A model generated the notes under the pieces. It made no database searches and was not told the origin of the DNA. It worked only from the letters and a program-made list of their open reading frames with translations. Shown here one piece after another: positions 6,215 through 15,265 of a stretch of 37,880 nt of DNA (position 1 is its first letter; each line of letters starts with the position of its first letter). Position numbers and translations under genes: made by a program. Location of the stretch: NCBI GenBank assembly GCA_900543555.1, contig UQRL01000025.1:1-37880 (forward strand). Reading direction: 5' to 3'. This DNA is from an uncultured Oscillospiraceae bacterium. GTDB taxonomy: Bacteria; Bacillota; Clostridia; Oscillospirales; Acutalibacteraceae.

Positions 6215-8065
6215 TCACCCGCCGGCCTGCCCCGCCCGCTCCCGGGCCCAGTCCTGAATCTCCTTTAAAAACGCCATGCCGTACTTTTGCAGCTTGGCCT
6301 GGCCCACGCCGGGCACCTCCAGCAGCTGGGCGGGGGTGGTGGGCCGGTAGGCGGCCATGGCGTCCAGGGTGGCGTTGGAGAAGATGACGTACACCGGCAC
6401 GTTCTGGGCGGCGGACAGTTTGGCCCGCACCTGGCGCAGCCGGTCATAGAGTTGAGGGTCCCCCTTGGGCAAATCCTGGGGGGCCTTCTTTTTGGGGGCG
6501 GCGTCCCCATCCTCCCGGCGGACCTGCAGCAGCACGCAAGCCTCGCCCCGCAGCAGCTCCGGGGCCCGGTCCCCCTGGCGCAGGGTGGGGTATTCCCCGG
6601 CGGATTGCTCTAAAAACCCCTGGAGCACCAGGGTGTGGATAACCTCCCGCACAAAGTCCTCCTTTTGGCCCCGCAGCTTCCCGTAGGAGGGGAAACGGTC
6701 CAGGCCCTGGCGCAGTACCTTTTCGCTCTTGCTGCCCCGCACCACATCGGTCACCATGGCGGCGCCGTAGCGGCCCCGCAGGTGCCCCACGCACACGGTG
6801 ATCTCCCGGGCCTGTTGGGTCACGTCCACCTGCTGGAAGACCCCCAGGCAGTTCTGGCAGTTGCCGCACTGGGTGGGAGCGTGCTCCCCAAAGTAGTGGA
6901 GGATGTACTCCCGCAGGCAGCTGGTGGTGTGGCAGTAGCCCGTCATGGCCTGCAGCCGCCGCTCGTTCTGTTGGGCCAGCTGCTCCTGGGCCCGGGGGTC
7001 CAGGTCCTGGCCCTCTTCGCTGTGGGCCAGCAGGAACCGGGCCAAACTCACGTCCTGGCCGCTGTACAGCAGAAAGCACTCGGCGGGCTGGCCGTCCCGC
7101 CCGGCCCGGCCGGCCTCTTGATAGTAGCTCTCCAAATCCTTGGGCATGTTGTAGTGAATGACAAAGCTGACGTTGGACTTGTCAATGCCCATGCCAAAGG
7201 CGTTGGTGGCCACCATCACCGTGGCCCGGTCGTAGAGGAAGTCCTCCTGGTTTTTCTGGCGCTCCTGGTCGGAGAGGCCCGCGTGGTAGCGGGTGGCGGC
7301 AAAGCCCCGCTCCCCCAGGGCAGTGCAGACCTCTTCCACCCCTTTGCGGGTGGCGCAGTAGACGATGCCGCTCTTCTCCCGCCGGGGCTCCAGCAGGGCG
7401 AACAGCTCCTGCAGCTTGTCCTTGGGGCGGCGCACCTCGAAGTACAGGTTGGGCCGGTCAAAGCTGGTGACGTTCACAAAGGGATGGCGCAGCCGCAGCA
7501 GGGAGAGAATGTCCCGCCGCACCCGGGGGGTGGCCGTGGCGGTAAAGGCGGAGACCACCGGCCGCCGGGGCAGCTTGTCCACAAAGTCCGGGATGTCCAG
7601 GTAGCTGGGGCGGAAGTCCTGCCCCCACTGGGAGACGCAGTGGGCCTCGTCGATGACCACCATGCTCACCTCCACGCTCTGGGCAAAGTCCAAAAACTCC
7701 GGGGTGAGCAGGCGCTCCGGCGCCACATAGATGATCTTATACAGGCCTGCCCGGGCGTTGCGCAACGCCTTTTGATACTGCCCCCAGGTGAGGCTGCTGT
7801 TGAGATAGGCCCCCCGCACGCCGTTCTGCACCAGGGCGGCCACTTGGTCCTTCATTAGGGAGATGAGGGGGGACACCACCAAGGTGACCCCCTCCATCAA
7901 CAGGGCCGGCACCTGGTAGCACAGGGATTTTCCCGCCCCCGTGGGCATAACGCCCACCACGTCCTGTCCACGCAGCAGGGCGTCGATCAGGTCCTCCTGG
8001 CCGGGGCGGAAGGAGGCGTAGCCAAAATACTGTTCCAAAACCTGCAATTTTGTGGGCACGTTCAT
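6215..8065 (-). CDS. recQ: RecQ family ATP-dependent DNA helicase
   Basis: A 616-residue 3'-5' DNA helicase of the RecQ superfamily 2 group, used in recombinational repair and fork processing. In order: an N-terminal motif FRPGQEDLI, Walker A PTGAGKS (Lys46), DEAH box (139-142) in the longer VVIDEAHCVSQWGQDFRP signature, and motif VI with QEAGRAGRDGQ. The zinc-binding subdomain follows (CHTTSC...CGNCQNC), then a winged-helix region and a C-terminal HRDC domain (about 530-605, EVPGVGQAKLQKYG). All core motifs are present at the length of a bacterial RecQ. It is transcribed alone on the minus strand, convergent with the acetyltransferase gene. A good SD (AGAAGGATG) lies at the start; the annotated ATG gives the usual short N-terminus. 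Confidence 0.95.
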   Translation of the reverse strand: MNVPTKLQVLEQYFGYASFRPGQEDLIDALLRGQDVVGVMPTGAGKSLCYQVPALLMEGVTLVVSPLISLMKDQVAALVQNGVRGAYLNSSLTWGQYQKALRNARAGLYKIIYVAPERLLTPEFLDFAQSVEVSMVVIDEAHCVSQWGQDFRPSYLDIPDFVDKLPRRPVVSAFTATATPRVRRDILSLLRLRHPFVNVTSFDRPNLYFEVRRPKDKLQELFALLEPRREKSGIVYCATRKGVEEVCTALGERGFAATRYHAGLSDQERQKNQEDFLYDRATVMVATNAFGMGIDKSNVSFVIHYNMPKDLESYYQEAGRAGRDGQPAECFLLYSGQDVSLARFLLAHSEEGQDLDPRAQEQLAQQNERRLQAMTGYCHTTSCLREYILHYFGEHAPTQCGNCQNCLGVFQQVDVTQQAREITVCVGHLRGRYGAAMVTDVVRGSKSEKVLRQGLDRFPSYGKLRGQKEDFVREVIHTLVLQGFLEQSAGEYPTLRQGDRAPELLRGEACVLLQVRREDGDAAPKKKAPQDLPKGDPQLYDRLRQVRAKLSAAQNVPVYVIFSNATLDAMAAYRPTTPAQLLEVPGVGQAKLQKYGMAFLKEIQDWARERAGQAGG

Positions 8066-8091
8066 CCTTCTCTCGCAAAGTTCTAGCGTTT

Positions 8092-8120
8092 AGTATACCA
8101 GAAGAACGCTTTTGGGGAAA
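8092..8120 (-). promoter_or_regulatory. Probable recQ promoter
   Basis: On the minus strand a clear -10 TATACT (8097-8092) lies 27 bases before the recQ ATG. The matching -35 region (TTTCCC, 8120-8115) is weak. The 240-base recQ-malQ divergent gap is otherwise AT-rich without genes. Confidence 0.4.
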
Positions 8121-8213
8121 GCGCCTGAGGGCTTGCGGAGGAAAAGAAAGAATAAGTTGATAAAGTTTTTTATATGAGATTTTTGTTTATTGGAGGGATT
8201 TTCCAATTTTTCC

Positions 8214-8243
8214 TTGCGGTTTCCAGGCAGAAGGTGGTATACT
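8214..8243 (+). promoter_or_regulatory. Probable malQ-glgP promoter
   Basis: -10 TATACT at 8238-8243 with a poor -35 (TTGCGG, 8214-8219, 18-nt spacer) and an A/T-rich stretch from about 8140 upstream that could act as an UP element. I see no clear cre (catabolite-response) site. Confidence 0.5.
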
Positions 8244-8309
8244 AAACCCAGAATGAAGGTACGGGGCGGGGAAAGCCTGCCCCTTTAAACTGGAAAGGAG
8301 TTTTTTGTT

Positions 8310-9932
8310 ATGGCACGGAACACCTGGATGACCCGGGCCGCTGGGGTGCTGCTGCCTGTAAGCAGCCTGCCCTCGAAATACGGCATCGGCAATTTCGGCC
8401 AGGCCGCCCGTGAGTGGGTGGATTTCCTGGTGCAGGCCGAACAGCGGTATTGGCAGGTGCTGCCCCTGGGGCCCACCAGCTTTGGGGACAGCCCCTATCA
8501 GAGCTATTCCGCCTTTGCGGGAGAGCCCCTGTATATCGACCTGGACCAGCTTGCGGAGGCAGGTCTTTTGAAAAAGGGCGCCTGCAAGCGGGTGGAGTGG
8601 GGGGAGGACCCCTCTCATGTGGACTATGACGTGGTGCGCACCGGCCGGAAAAAGCTGCTGCGCAAGGCTTTTAAAAACTTTGAGGACAAAAAGGCCCTGG
8701 AGGCGTTCCGCCAGGAAAACGCGGAGTGGGTGGAGGATTACGCCCTCTACATGGCCCTGAAGGACAAGAACAAGGGCCGCCCCTGGACCGAATGGAAGAA
8801 GGGGCTGCGCCTGCGGGACCCCGCCGCCCTGGAGGAGTGCCGGGAAAAGTACAAGGAGGACGTGGACTACTACGTCTTTACCCAGTACCTGTTCTTCCAG
8901 CAGTGGGGCGCCCTGAAGGAGTACGCCAACCAGCGGGGCGTGAAGATCATTGGGGACGCGCCCATCTATGTGGCCATGGACAGCGCCGACGTGTGGGCCC
9001 AGCCCGGGCTGTTCCAGCTGGATGAGAAGAACGTGCCCACCGAGGTCTCCGGCTGCCCGCCGGACGCCTTCACCGCCGACGGCCAGCTGTGGGGCAACCC
9101 CCTCTACCGCTGGGACGTGATGAAGGAGGACGGCTACTCCTGGTGGATCAAGCGCATCAAGGCAAACCTCTCCATGTACGACGTGCTGCGCATCGACCAC
9201 TTCCGGGGGTTGGAGAGCTACTACGCCATCCCCTACGGGGACACCACCGCCCGCAACGGCCGCTGGCGCAAGGGCCCCGGCATGGACTTCATCCGGGCCA
9301 TCAACCAGAACGTGGAGAACGCCGCCATCATCGCCGAGGACCTGGGCTTCCTTACCCCCGCGGTAAAGCGCCTGCTGAAAAACAGCGGCTACCCCGGCAT
9401 GAAGGTGCTGCAGTTTGCCTTTGACCCCAACGAGGACAGCAGCTACCTGCCCCACTATTACCCCCACAACTGCGTGGTGTACACCGGCACCCACGACAAC
9501 ACCACCACCCGGGGCTGGCTGGACACCCAAGAGCCGGAGGTCCTTCAGCTGGCCAAGGATTACCTGGGCTTTGAGGCGGTGGAGGACGGCCCTTGGGCCT
9601 TCATCCGGGGGGCGCTGGAGAGCGTGGCAGACCTGGCGGTCATCCCCCTGCAGGACTACCTGGGCCTGGGGGGCGAGTGCCGCATCAACACCCCCTCCAC
9701 GGTGGGGGGCACCAACTGGCGCTGGCGCATGTCCCCAGAGGACATGGATGAGGAGCTGGCCGGGAAAATGGCCCGGCTCTCCTTGATTTACGGCCGTGCC
9801 TCGAAGAGTGAGCCCGGCAAGGGCCCCGCGGAAGAGCCTGCACAGAAGGCCGGGAAGAGCCAGACAGCCAAGCCTGAGAAAAAGACGGGCAAGGCTGCGA
9901 AGAAAGGAGATAAGAGCCATGCGGATGCGTGA
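8310..9932 (+). CDS. malQ: 4-alpha-glucanotransferase (amylomaltase)
   Basis: A 540-residue GH77 enzyme that disproportionates alpha-1,4-glucans, making longer maltodextrins that glycogen phosphorylase can use. Catalytic residues sit where the Thermus enzyme has them: nucleophile Asp296 in RIDHFRG, acid/base Glu343 in AEDLGF, and Asp396 in [19 protein letters not shown] precedes the ATG. Unusually, after the normal end near residue 495 there is a tail of about 40 residues rich in Lys, Ala, Glu and Pro ([20 protein letters not shown] is part of it). Low complexity suggests it is disordered. The tail covers the ribosome-binding site and first 14 bases of glgP, so the two are translationally linked. 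Confidence 0.95.
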   Translation: MARNTWMTRAAGVLLPVSSLPSKYGIGNFGQAAREWVDFLVQAEQRYWQVLPLGPTSFGDSPYQSYSAFAGEPLYIDLDQLAEAGLLKKGACKRVEWGEDPSHVDYDVVRTGRKKLLRKAFKNFEDKKALEAFRQENAEWVEDYALYMALKDKNKGRPWTEWKKGLRLRDPAALEECREKYKEDVDYYVFTQYLFFQQWGALKEYANQRGVKIIGDAPIYVAMDSADVWAQPGLFQLDEKNVPTEVSGCPPDAFTADGQLWGNPLYRWDVMKEDGYSWWIKRIKANLSMYDVLRIDHFRGLESYYAIPYGDTTARNGRWRKGPGMDFIRAINQNVENAAIIAEDLGFLTPAVKRLLKNSGYPGMKVLQFAFDPNEDSSYLPHYYPHNCVVYTGTHDNTTTRGWLDTQEPEVLQLAKDYLGFEAVEDGPWAFIRGALESVADLAVIPLQDYLGLGGECRINTPSTVGGTNWRWRMSPEDMDEELAGKMARLSLIYGRASKSEPGKGPAEEPAQKAGKSQTAKPEKKTGKAAKKGDKSHADA

Positions 9933-12192
9933 CCAATTGGAGCAGAAAGTGGGCCTGCGGTTTTCTAAGGGCCTGATGGCTGCGGACAACAAGGAGATTT
10001 ACCAGGCCCTTTTGGAGCTGACCCAGGAGAAGCTGGCCGCCGCCCCCCGCATCCAGGGGGAGAAAAAGCTGTACTATATCTCCGCGGAGTTTTTGGTGGG
10101 CAAGCTGCTCTCCAACAACCTGATCAACCTGGGCATCTACGATGAGGTGAAGGAGGCCCTGGCCGAGGCCGGCAAGGACCTTTCCGCCGTGGAAGAGGTG
10201 GAGAACGAGCCCTCTCTGGGCAACGGGGGCCTGGGGCGCCTGGCCGCCTGCTACCTGGACTCCGCCGCCACCCTGGGCCTGCCCGGGGACGGTGTGGGCC
10301 TGCTGTACCACTTCGGCCTGTTCCATCAGTACTTTGAGGACCACAAGCAGGTGGAGCGCCCCGATGCCTGGCTCTCCCCCAAGAGCTGGCTGCAGGAGAC
10401 GGGCACCCGGTTCACCGTGCCCTTCCCCCAGGGGGACGTGGAGGGCGTATTGTATGACCTGTATGTCTCCGGCTATGACAACGGCGTGAACAAGCTGCAT
10501 CTGTTCGACCTGGCCACTGTGGATGAGGGCTTGGTGAAGCAGGGCATTGACTTTGACAAAACGGATATCCAGCACAACCTGACCCTGTTCCTCTACCCCG
10601 ATGACAGCGACCGGCCCGGCCGGCTGCTGCGGGTGTATCAGCAGTACTTCATGGTCAGCTGCGCCGCCCAGCTCATCCTGAAGGAGATGGAGGACAAGGG
10701 CTGGCCCCTCACCTCCCTCCACGAGCACGCCGTCATCCAGATCAACGACACCCACCCCTCCATGGTCATCCCGGAGCTCATCCGGCTGCTGACCGCCCGG
10801 GGCCTCTCCATGGACGAGGCCATTGCCACCGTGTCCAAGACCTGCGCCTACACCAACCACACCATCCTGGCGGAGGCATTGGAGAAGTGGCCCCTGGACT
10901 TCCTGGAAGAGGCGGTGCCCGGCCTGGTGCCCGTCATCCAGGAGCTGGACCGCCGGGTCAAGGAGAAATACCCCGACCCCAAGGTGGCCATTATGGATGA
11001 AAACGGCCTGGTGCACATGGCCCACATGGACATCCACTACGGCTTCTCCGTCAACGGGGTGGCCAGCCTTCACACGGAGATCTTGGAGAAGTCCGAGCTG
11101 AAGGCCTTTGCTGACATTTACCCGGAGAAGTTCAACAACAAGACCAACGGCATCACCTTCCGCCGGTGGCTGATGCACTGCAACCCCGCCCTGGCCGCCT
11201 TTATCACGGAAAAGATCGGCCCCGGCTGGAAAAAGGACGCGGCAGAGCTGGAAAAGCTGCTCCAGTTCCAGGACGACGAGGACACCCTGCGCCGCCTGCT
11301 GGACATCAAGCACCAGAACAAAAAGGCCCTGTGCGCCGAGCTGAAGGAGAAGGCCGGGGTGGAGACCGACACCCACGCCATCTTCGATATCCAGATCAAG
11401 CGCCTGCACGAGTACAAGCGCCAGCAGATGAACGCCCTGTATATCATCTGGAAGTACCAGCAGATCAAAGCGGGGAACAAGCCCCAGCGGCCCATCACCC
11501 TGGTGTTCGGCGCCAAGGCGGCCCCGGCCTATATCATCGCCAAGGATATCATCCACCTGATCCTGTGCCTCCAGGACCTGATCGACCACGACCCGGACGT
11601 GAGCCCCTGGCTGAAGGTAGTCATGGTGGAGAACTACAACATCACCTGGGCGGAGAAGCTCATCCCCGCCTGCGATATCTCTGAGCAGATCTCCCTGGCC
11701 AGCAAAGAGGCCAGCGGCACCGGCAACATGAAGTTCATGCTCAACGGTGCCATCACCCTGGGCACCATGGACGGCGCCAACGTGGAGATCCACGACCTGG
11801 TGGGGGAGGACAATGTGTATATCTTCGGCCAGTCCAGCGAGACGGTGATGGACCTGTACGCCCGTTCCGCCTACCGTCCCGGGGATTACTACGGCAAGGA
11901 TGAGGAGATCAGCCAGCTGGTGGACTTCATCATCAGCCCCACCATGATGCGCCTGGGCGACCCGGAGAACCTGGCCCGCCTGTACAAGGACATGTCCCGT
12001 AAGGACTGGTTCATGGCACTGCTGGATGTGAAGGACTACATCCATGTGAAGGAGAGGGCCTTTAAGGAGTTTGAGGACCGGATGGCCTGGGCCAAGAAGA
12101 TGCTTGTAAACATCGCCAAGGCCGGGTACTTCTCCTCGGACCGCTCCGTGGCGGAGTACAACCGGGACATCTGGAAGCTACCCAGTGCCTGA
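9919..12192 (+). CDS. glgP: Glycogen/maltodextrin phosphorylase
   Basis: A 757-residue GT35 enzyme that removes glucose-1-phosphate from the non-reducing ends of alpha-1,4-glucans with PLP as cofactor. The PLP lysine is Lys605 in [11 protein letters not shown], and the family blocks [16 protein letters not shown] and NDTHP are intact. Length is within the normal range. The start is an ATG inside the malQ 3' end, after AAGGAG with about ten bases spacing; the ATG six bases later is also possible. With malQ it forms a two-gene glucan-breakdown operon; no glgC/glgA/glgB is in the window. The last codons (Pro-Ser-Ala-stop) lie in a unit matching, inverted, the repeat unit CAGGCACTGGG seen upstream of ilvE, so the C-terminus ends in repeat DNA. 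Confidence 0.95.
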   Translation: MRMRDQLEQKVGLRFSKGLMAADNKEIYQALLELTQEKLAAAPRIQGEKKLYYISAEFLVGKLLSNNLINLGIYDEVKEALAEAGKDLSAVEEVENEPSLGNGGLGRLAACYLDSAATLGLPGDGVGLLYHFGLFHQYFEDHKQVERPDAWLSPKSWLQETGTRFTVPFPQGDVEGVLYDLYVSGYDNGVNKLHLFDLATVDEGLVKQGIDFDKTDIQHNLTLFLYPDDSDRPGRLLRVYQQYFMVSCAAQLILKEMEDKGWPLTSLHEHAVIQINDTHPSMVIPELIRLLTARGLSMDEAIATVSKTCAYTNHTILAEALEKWPLDFLEEAVPGLVPVIQELDRRVKEKYPDPKVAIMDENGLVHMAHMDIHYGFSVNGVASLHTEILEKSELKAFADIYPEKFNNKTNGITFRRWLMHCNPALAAFITEKIGPGWKKDAAELEKLLQFQDDEDTLRRLLDIKHQNKKALCAELKEKAGVETDTHAIFDIQIKRLHEYKRQQMNALYIIWKYQQIKAGNKPQRPITLVFGAKAAPAYIIAKDIIHLILCLQDLIDHDPDVSPWLKVVMVENYNITWAEKLIPACDISEQISLASKEASGTGNMKFMLNGAITLGTMDGANVEIHDLVGEDNVYIFGQSSETVMDLYARSAYRPGDYYGKDEEISQLVDFIISPTMMRLGDPENLARLYKDMSRKDWFMALLDVKDYIHVKERAFKEFEDRMAWAKKMLVNIAKAGYFSSDRSVAEYNRDIWKLPSA

Positions 12193-12660
12193 GCGCTCAA
12201 GTCGCGGCGCGTGGCCGCGCGGGACAAGCCGCGAACGGCGCTTTAAGGCGCCGGGGCCTGCTGAGAGACACTAGCTGGAAAGCCCGCGCTTGAGCTGGGT
12301 GGAGACAAGTAAAAGTTTCGCCAGCCTTTTCAAGCGCGTGGCCGCGCAGGACAATTCGCGCTTTGGGGCGGCGGCAAAGGCCGCGCCTGTGCTGGCAGTC
12401 AGCGCACGTCCGCGCCGTAGGCGAGTAAAAGTTTTCGTAGTACGTCCGCAGGACGTACTGGCCTTCTTTCAAAGGCTGCGGTTGGTAAGGCGGAGCCTTA
12501 CGGCCTTACCCGGCGCAGCCGGGAAAAGAAAAGCAGGGCAGCGCCCGCATGCACCCGTAGGGTGATAGGACGCTGCCCGGGCGCGGTGGCACCGAGGTTG
12601 CCCTTTCCGCAGGCGATAGCCCCGAGAGCAGGCGCGGAGGCACCGTGCTTTGAAACCCCG
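12180..12660. repeat. Modular intergenic repeat, copy 4 (mosaic orientation)
   Basis: Begins within the last codons of glgP. It holds CCCAGTGCCTGAGCGCTCAAG (the inverted copy 1/2 end unit) and GTGGCCGCGCGGGACAAG, shared with copy 3. GTAAAAGTTTCGCCAGCC is the inverse of a copy 1 block, and a second GTAAAAGTTTTCG follows. There is a perfect GTACGTCC/GGACGTAC hairpin at about 12439-12458, GTAAGGCGGAGCCTTACGG, and CCGGGAAAAGAAAAGCA. It ends with AGGCGATAGCCCCGAGAG, the inverse of the module at the window start. The first part is inverted and the last part direct relative to copy 2, as if two copies were joined. No gene seen. Confidence 0.75.
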
Positions 12661-12732
12661 TCCAGCGATGCCCGTACACAGAGGCGCCAATCAGAGCCAC
12701 CCATCCCACCTTCCCCAAAAAGCAGGTTTGCC

Positions 12733-12762
12733 TTGACTTACCGCCTTTTCATGGGCTATAAT
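12733..12762 (+). promoter_or_regulatory. mntP promoter
   Basis: TTGACT at 12733-12738, 18 nt, perfect TATAAT at 12757-12762. It is placed so that the transcript begins just before the riboswitch-like leader. Confidence 0.7.
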
Positions 12763-12789
12763 CAAACCCACAGATTTTCACGCGTTGCG

Positions 12790-12946
12790 TGAGGTCGCTT
12801 CCCTGGGGGAGTAGTTTGCGGCGGGCCGTCCGGCTGCCGCGGCAATGTCAACACATTGGCTGGGGCCTGGTATTGCCTGAAAAAACGAGACTCATGGAAA
12901 ACGCCTGTTCCGTCACAGGATGGGGCGTTTTCCGCGAGTCTTTTTT
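12790..12946 (+). ncRNA. Candidate yybP-ykoY (manganese) riboswitch with terminator
   Basis: The 210-base leader of mntP contains GGGGAGTAG at 12806-12814, the hallmark of the yybP-ykoY class, followed by a GC stem and TGTCAACA, resembling the second conserved loop of mntP-type leaders. After it comes a 17-bp hairpin (12889-12905 with 12924-12940, one mismatch and one wobble) and six T: a strong intrinsic terminator ahead of the gene. The known class binds Mn2+ and turns on manganese efflux genes, which matches mntP directly downstream. The likely mechanism is Mn-dependent antitermination; I have not folded it, so aptamer edges are approximate. Confidence 0.8.
12889..12946 (+). terminator. 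Regulated terminator in the mntP leader
   Basis: Left arm 12889-12905, right arm 12924-12940, T6 at 12941-12946. It lies 35 bases before the mntP start, so it must be suppressed for expression, as expected of an expression platform. Confidence 0.8.
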
Positions 12947-12981
12947 CATGCGCGGCCCTGGGAGATCTGGAGGTAAAAGCA

Positions 12982-13545
12982 ATGGGACTGTTGGAACTGT
13001 TTTTGGTGGCGGTGGGGCTTTCGATGGACGCCTTTGCCGTGGCGGTATGTAAGGGGCTGGCTCTGCGGAAGGTAAATGCGGGGCAAATGGCCCTGGTGGG
13101 GCTGTGGTTTGGCGGCTTTCAGGCGCTGATGCCCCTGATCGGCTACTTTGTGGGGGCCCAGTTCCGGGAGCAGATCACCTTTATCGACCACTGGATCGCC
13201 TTTGGCCTGCTGGCTATCATTGGCGGCAACATGATCCGGGAATCCCTCTCCAAAGAGGAGGAATGTCCGGACGCCTCCCTTTCAGTGAAGGCCATGCTGC
13301 CCATGGCCATTGCCACCAGTATCGATGCCCTGGCTGTGGGGGTGAGCTTCGCCTTTTTAAGCGTGAACATCGGCGCGGCGGTGAGCTTTATCGGGGTGAT
13401 CACCTTTGTGCTGTCCATGGTGGGCGTAAAGGCGGGCAGCCTGTTCGGGGCCAAGTACAAGAGCAAGGCCGAGCTGGCGGGAGGCGTCATCCTCATCCTG
13501 ATGGGCCTGAAGATCCTGCTGGAGCATTTAGGGGTGCTGGGATAA
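12982..13545 (+). CDS. mntP: Manganese efflux pump MntP
   Basis: A 187-residue, six-helix membrane protein that exports Mn2+. Two homologous halves carry the family motifs GLSMDAFAV (Asp16) and TSIDALAVG (Asp115), the acidic residues expected to line the metal path. The ATG is chosen because GGAGGT lies six to eight bases upstream and the first helix starts at once; upstream in-frame starts would run through the leader terminator and are rejected. Expression is probably controlled by the manganese riboswitch in the leader. The downstream reductase gene starts 27 bases later and may share the transcript. Confidence 0.93.
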   Translation: MGLLELFLVAVGLSMDAFAVAVCKGLALRKVNAGQMALVGLWFGGFQALMPLIGYFVGAQFREQITFIDHWIAFGLLAIIGGNMIRESLSKEEECPDASLSVKAMLPMAIATSIDALAVGVSFAFLSVNIGAAVSFIGVITFVLSMVGVKAGSLFGAKYKSKAELAGGVILILMGLKILLEHLGVLG

Positions 13546-13572
13546 CCAGCGCTGTTTTGGAAAGGTGGTTCC

Positions 13573-14157
13573 ATGTCTTTGTTTCAAAAGAAAAAAGTTC
13601 TGGTGCTCTTTGGGTCACCCCAGGGCCACGGCCACACCCGTGGGCTGCTGGACGCTTTTTTGGAGGCCTTCTCAGAGAACCGGGAGTGGCAGGCTCAGGA
13701 ACTAAACCTGTATGAGGAAAGCTTCCACCCCTGTGTGGGCTGCGGGGCCTGTGCCAAACAGGAGGGCTGCGTTTTCAGCGACATGGACGGCTTTGACCGT
13801 GCCTTTCGCCAGTGCGATTTGCTGGTGGTGGCCTCTCCGGTGTACAACTTCTCCTTTCCCGCGCCGGTGAAGGCCTGGCTGGACCGCACCCAGCGGTATT
13901 TCGAAGCCCGGTTTTCCCTGGGCCTGAACCCGCCGGTGAAAAAGCACCGCCAGGCCGTGCTGCTGCTGACCATGGGCTCTCAGGACGATTACGCTGTAGA
14001 GGTGTGCACCCACCAGCTGGAGCGGGCCTTCTCCGTGATGAACACCGGCCTTTCCGCCTGTGTCCTGTGGGAAGGCACCGACCGGGGAGACGGGGGAAAG
14101 GGAGAGGCACAGGCCCGGGCAAGGGCAATCGCTCTTGAAATCCTGGAAAAAATGTGA
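13573..14157 (+). CDS. Flavodoxin-fold NAD(P)H-dependent FMN reductase family protein
   Basis: A 194-residue cytoplasmic protein with a flavodoxin-like fold. The N-terminal FMN phosphate loop region is GSPQGHGHTRGLL. CVGCGAC in the middle is the cysteine motif often found in this iron-sulfur-flavoprotein-like subgroup, and SPVYNFSFPAPVKAWLDR is the second flavin-contact stretch. Family members reduce flavins, quinones or other small acceptors; the substrate here cannot be read from sequence. SD AAAGGTGG precedes the ATG. It follows mntP closely, though no functional link is known. A promoter for the next gene sits inside its 3' end. Confidence 0.82.
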   Translation: MSLFQKKKVLVLFGSPQGHGHTRGLLDAFLEAFSENREWQAQELNLYEESFHPCVGCGACAKQEGCVFSDMDGFDRAFRQCDLLVVASPVYNFSFPAPVKAWLDRTQRYFEARFSLGLNPPVKKHRQAVLLLTMGSQDDYAVEVCTHQLERAFSVMNTGLSACVLWEGTDRGDGGKGEAQARARAIALEILEKM

Positions 14158-14163
14158 TATGAT
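14135..14163 (+). promoter_or_regulatory. yebC promoter
   Basis: TTGAAA at 14135-14140, 17 nt, TATGAT at 14158-14163, overlapping the end of the flavin-reductase gene. The start codon of yebC is 39 bases further on. Confidence 0.65.
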
Positions 14164-14202
14164 GTCTCGAAGAATACTCTAGTTTGGATAGGCGGTTTTA
14201 TC

Positions 14203-14949
14203 ATGTCAGGACATTCTAAATGGAACAACATCAAGCGGAAAAAGGAAAAGGCCGACGGCGCCAAGGCCAAGATCTTCACCAAGATCGGCCGTGAGCTGGC
14301 CGTGGCTGTGAAGGAGGGCGGCAGCGCCGACCCGGCGGCCAACTCCCGCCTGCGGGACGCCATCGCCAAGGCCAAGGCAGCCAACGTCCCCAATGACAAC
14401 ATCGACCGGATCATCAAGAAGGCCGCGGGCGACGGCAATAACGACAACTACGAGAACGTCACCTATGAAGGCTACGGCCCCAGCGGCGTAGCTGTCATTG
14501 TGGAGGCCCTTACGGACAACCGCAACCGCACTGCCGCCGATGTGCGCCACGCCTTCGATAAATTTGGCGGGAACCTGGGCACCACCGGCTGTGTGTCCTT
14601 CATGTTCAACAAGAAGGGCGTCATTGTCATTGAGAAGGAGGGCCTGGACGAGGACACCGTGATGAGCGACGCGCTGGAGGCCGGCGCCTCTGACTTTGCC
14701 GCCGACGAGGACGTGTTCGAGATCACCACCGAGCCCGACGATTTCTCCGGCGTCCGGGAGGATTTGGAAAAGAAGGGCTACGAGTTTGTCTCCGCCGACG
14801 TGGAAATGGTGCCCGATACCTACACCACCATCACCGACGAGGACACCATCACAAAGATGCAGAAAATGCTGGACCTCTTGGAGGACAACGACGACGTGCA
14901 GAACGTGTGGCACAACTGGGACGCCCCTGAAGAGGAAGAAGAGGAATAA
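14203..14949 (+). CDS. yebC: YebC/PmpR family protein
   Basis: A 248-residue protein of the YebC/TACO1 family, with the signature start [19 protein letters not shown] and an acidic C-terminal end (EEEEEE). Members are cytoplasmic; they were long called transcriptional regulators, and TACO1/YebC proteins are now linked to translation of difficult (for example proline-rich) sequences. Which role applies here is not visible. Full length and very well conserved. Its own promoter lies in the preceding gene, and it ends at a terminator shared with the convergent XRE gene. The SD (AGGCGG) is weak but the start is unambiguous. Confidence 0.93.
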   Translation: MSGHSKWNNIKRKKEKADGAKAKIFTKIGRELAVAVKEGGSADPAANSRLRDAIAKAKAANVPNDNIDRIIKKAAGDGNNDNYENVTYEGYGPSGVAVIVEALTDNRNRTAADVRHAFDKFGGNLGTTGCVSFMFNKKGVIVIEKEGLDEDTVMSDALEAGASDFAADEDVFEITTEPDDFSGVREDLEKKGYEFVSADVEMVPDTYTTITDEDTITKMQKMLDLLEDNDDVQNVWHNWDAPEEEEEE

Positions 14950-14959
14950 ACCCGAACCA

Positions 14960-14997
14960 AAAAAGCGCCGGAGGCTTAGGCTTCCAGCGCTTTTTCT
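14960..14997. terminator. Bidirectional terminator between yebC and the XRE regulator
   Basis: AAAAAAGCGCCGGAGGC pairs with GCTTCCAGCGCTTTTT with one mismatch and one wobble around a TTAG loop. A run on one side and T run on the other fit termination of both convergent genes. It overlaps the last codons of the minus-strand gene. Confidence 0.7.
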
Positions 14998-15203
14998 ATC
15001 TCCAGCAGCAGTTCATGGGGCTTCATGTCCAGGGCTTGGGCAATGCGAAACAGGGTGTCCAGGGTGGGGCTGCGCAGCCCCCGCTCAATCTTGCTGTAGT
15101 GGGTGCGGTCCAGCCCGGCCAGGCCGCTTACTACCTCTTGGGTTTTGCCTTTTTTCTCCCGCAGCCCGCGGATGACGCTCCCAACAAGGACAGGGTCTAT
15201 CAT
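14976..15203 (-). CDS. XRE-family helix-turn-helix regulator
   Basis: A 75-residue single-domain protein made almost entirely of a Cro/C1-type DNA-binding domain: helix 1 VIRGLREKKG, turn and recognition helices TQEVVSGLAGLDRTHYSKIE, then SPTLDTLFRIAQALDMKPHEL. Start is the ATG with AGGAGGT seven bases upstream on the minus strand; a GTG at 15221 lies before that site and is rejected. It is divergent from the membrane protein gene at 15329, and the shared gap has an inverted repeat over the latter's -35, so it probably controls that gene and perhaps itself (inference). No ligand or partner domain, so the signal sensed is unknown. Confidence 0.85.
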   Translation of the reverse strand: MIDPVLVGSVIRGLREKKGKTQEVVSGLAGLDRTHYSKIERGLRSPTLDTLFRIAQALDMKPHELLLEIEKALEA

Positions 15204-15251
15204 GAATGCCACCTCCTGCACTTATGGTAGCAAGGGAAAAATATTTTTATG

Positions 15252-15265
15252 AGGTCAGTTGACCT
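15252..15265. promoter_or_regulatory. Operator-like inverted repeat
   Basis: AGGTCA-GT-TGACCT, perfect six-base arms around two bases. It overlaps the -35 (TTGACC, 15259-15264) of the membrane-protein promoter and lies 49 bases from the divergent XRE start. Position and symmetry fit a binding site for a dimeric Cro-like repressor; binding itself is inferred. Confidence 0.55.

Noticed and set aside
8187..9992. Long antisense open frames opposite malQ, and likewise opposite glgP (9685-12045), obg (18566-20200), ackA (24395-25729) and the wall protein (26233-28632)
   Set aside because: High GC makes stop codons rare on the opposite strand. The plus-strand frames are conserved families with SD sites; the antisense products are low-complexity Gly/His/Leu/Val-rich with no motif.
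12856..12981. Upstream in-frame start for MntP (adding about 42 residues)
   Set aside because: The extra part is the riboswitch terminator hairpin; MntP begins with its first helix at the later ATG, which has GGAGGT.
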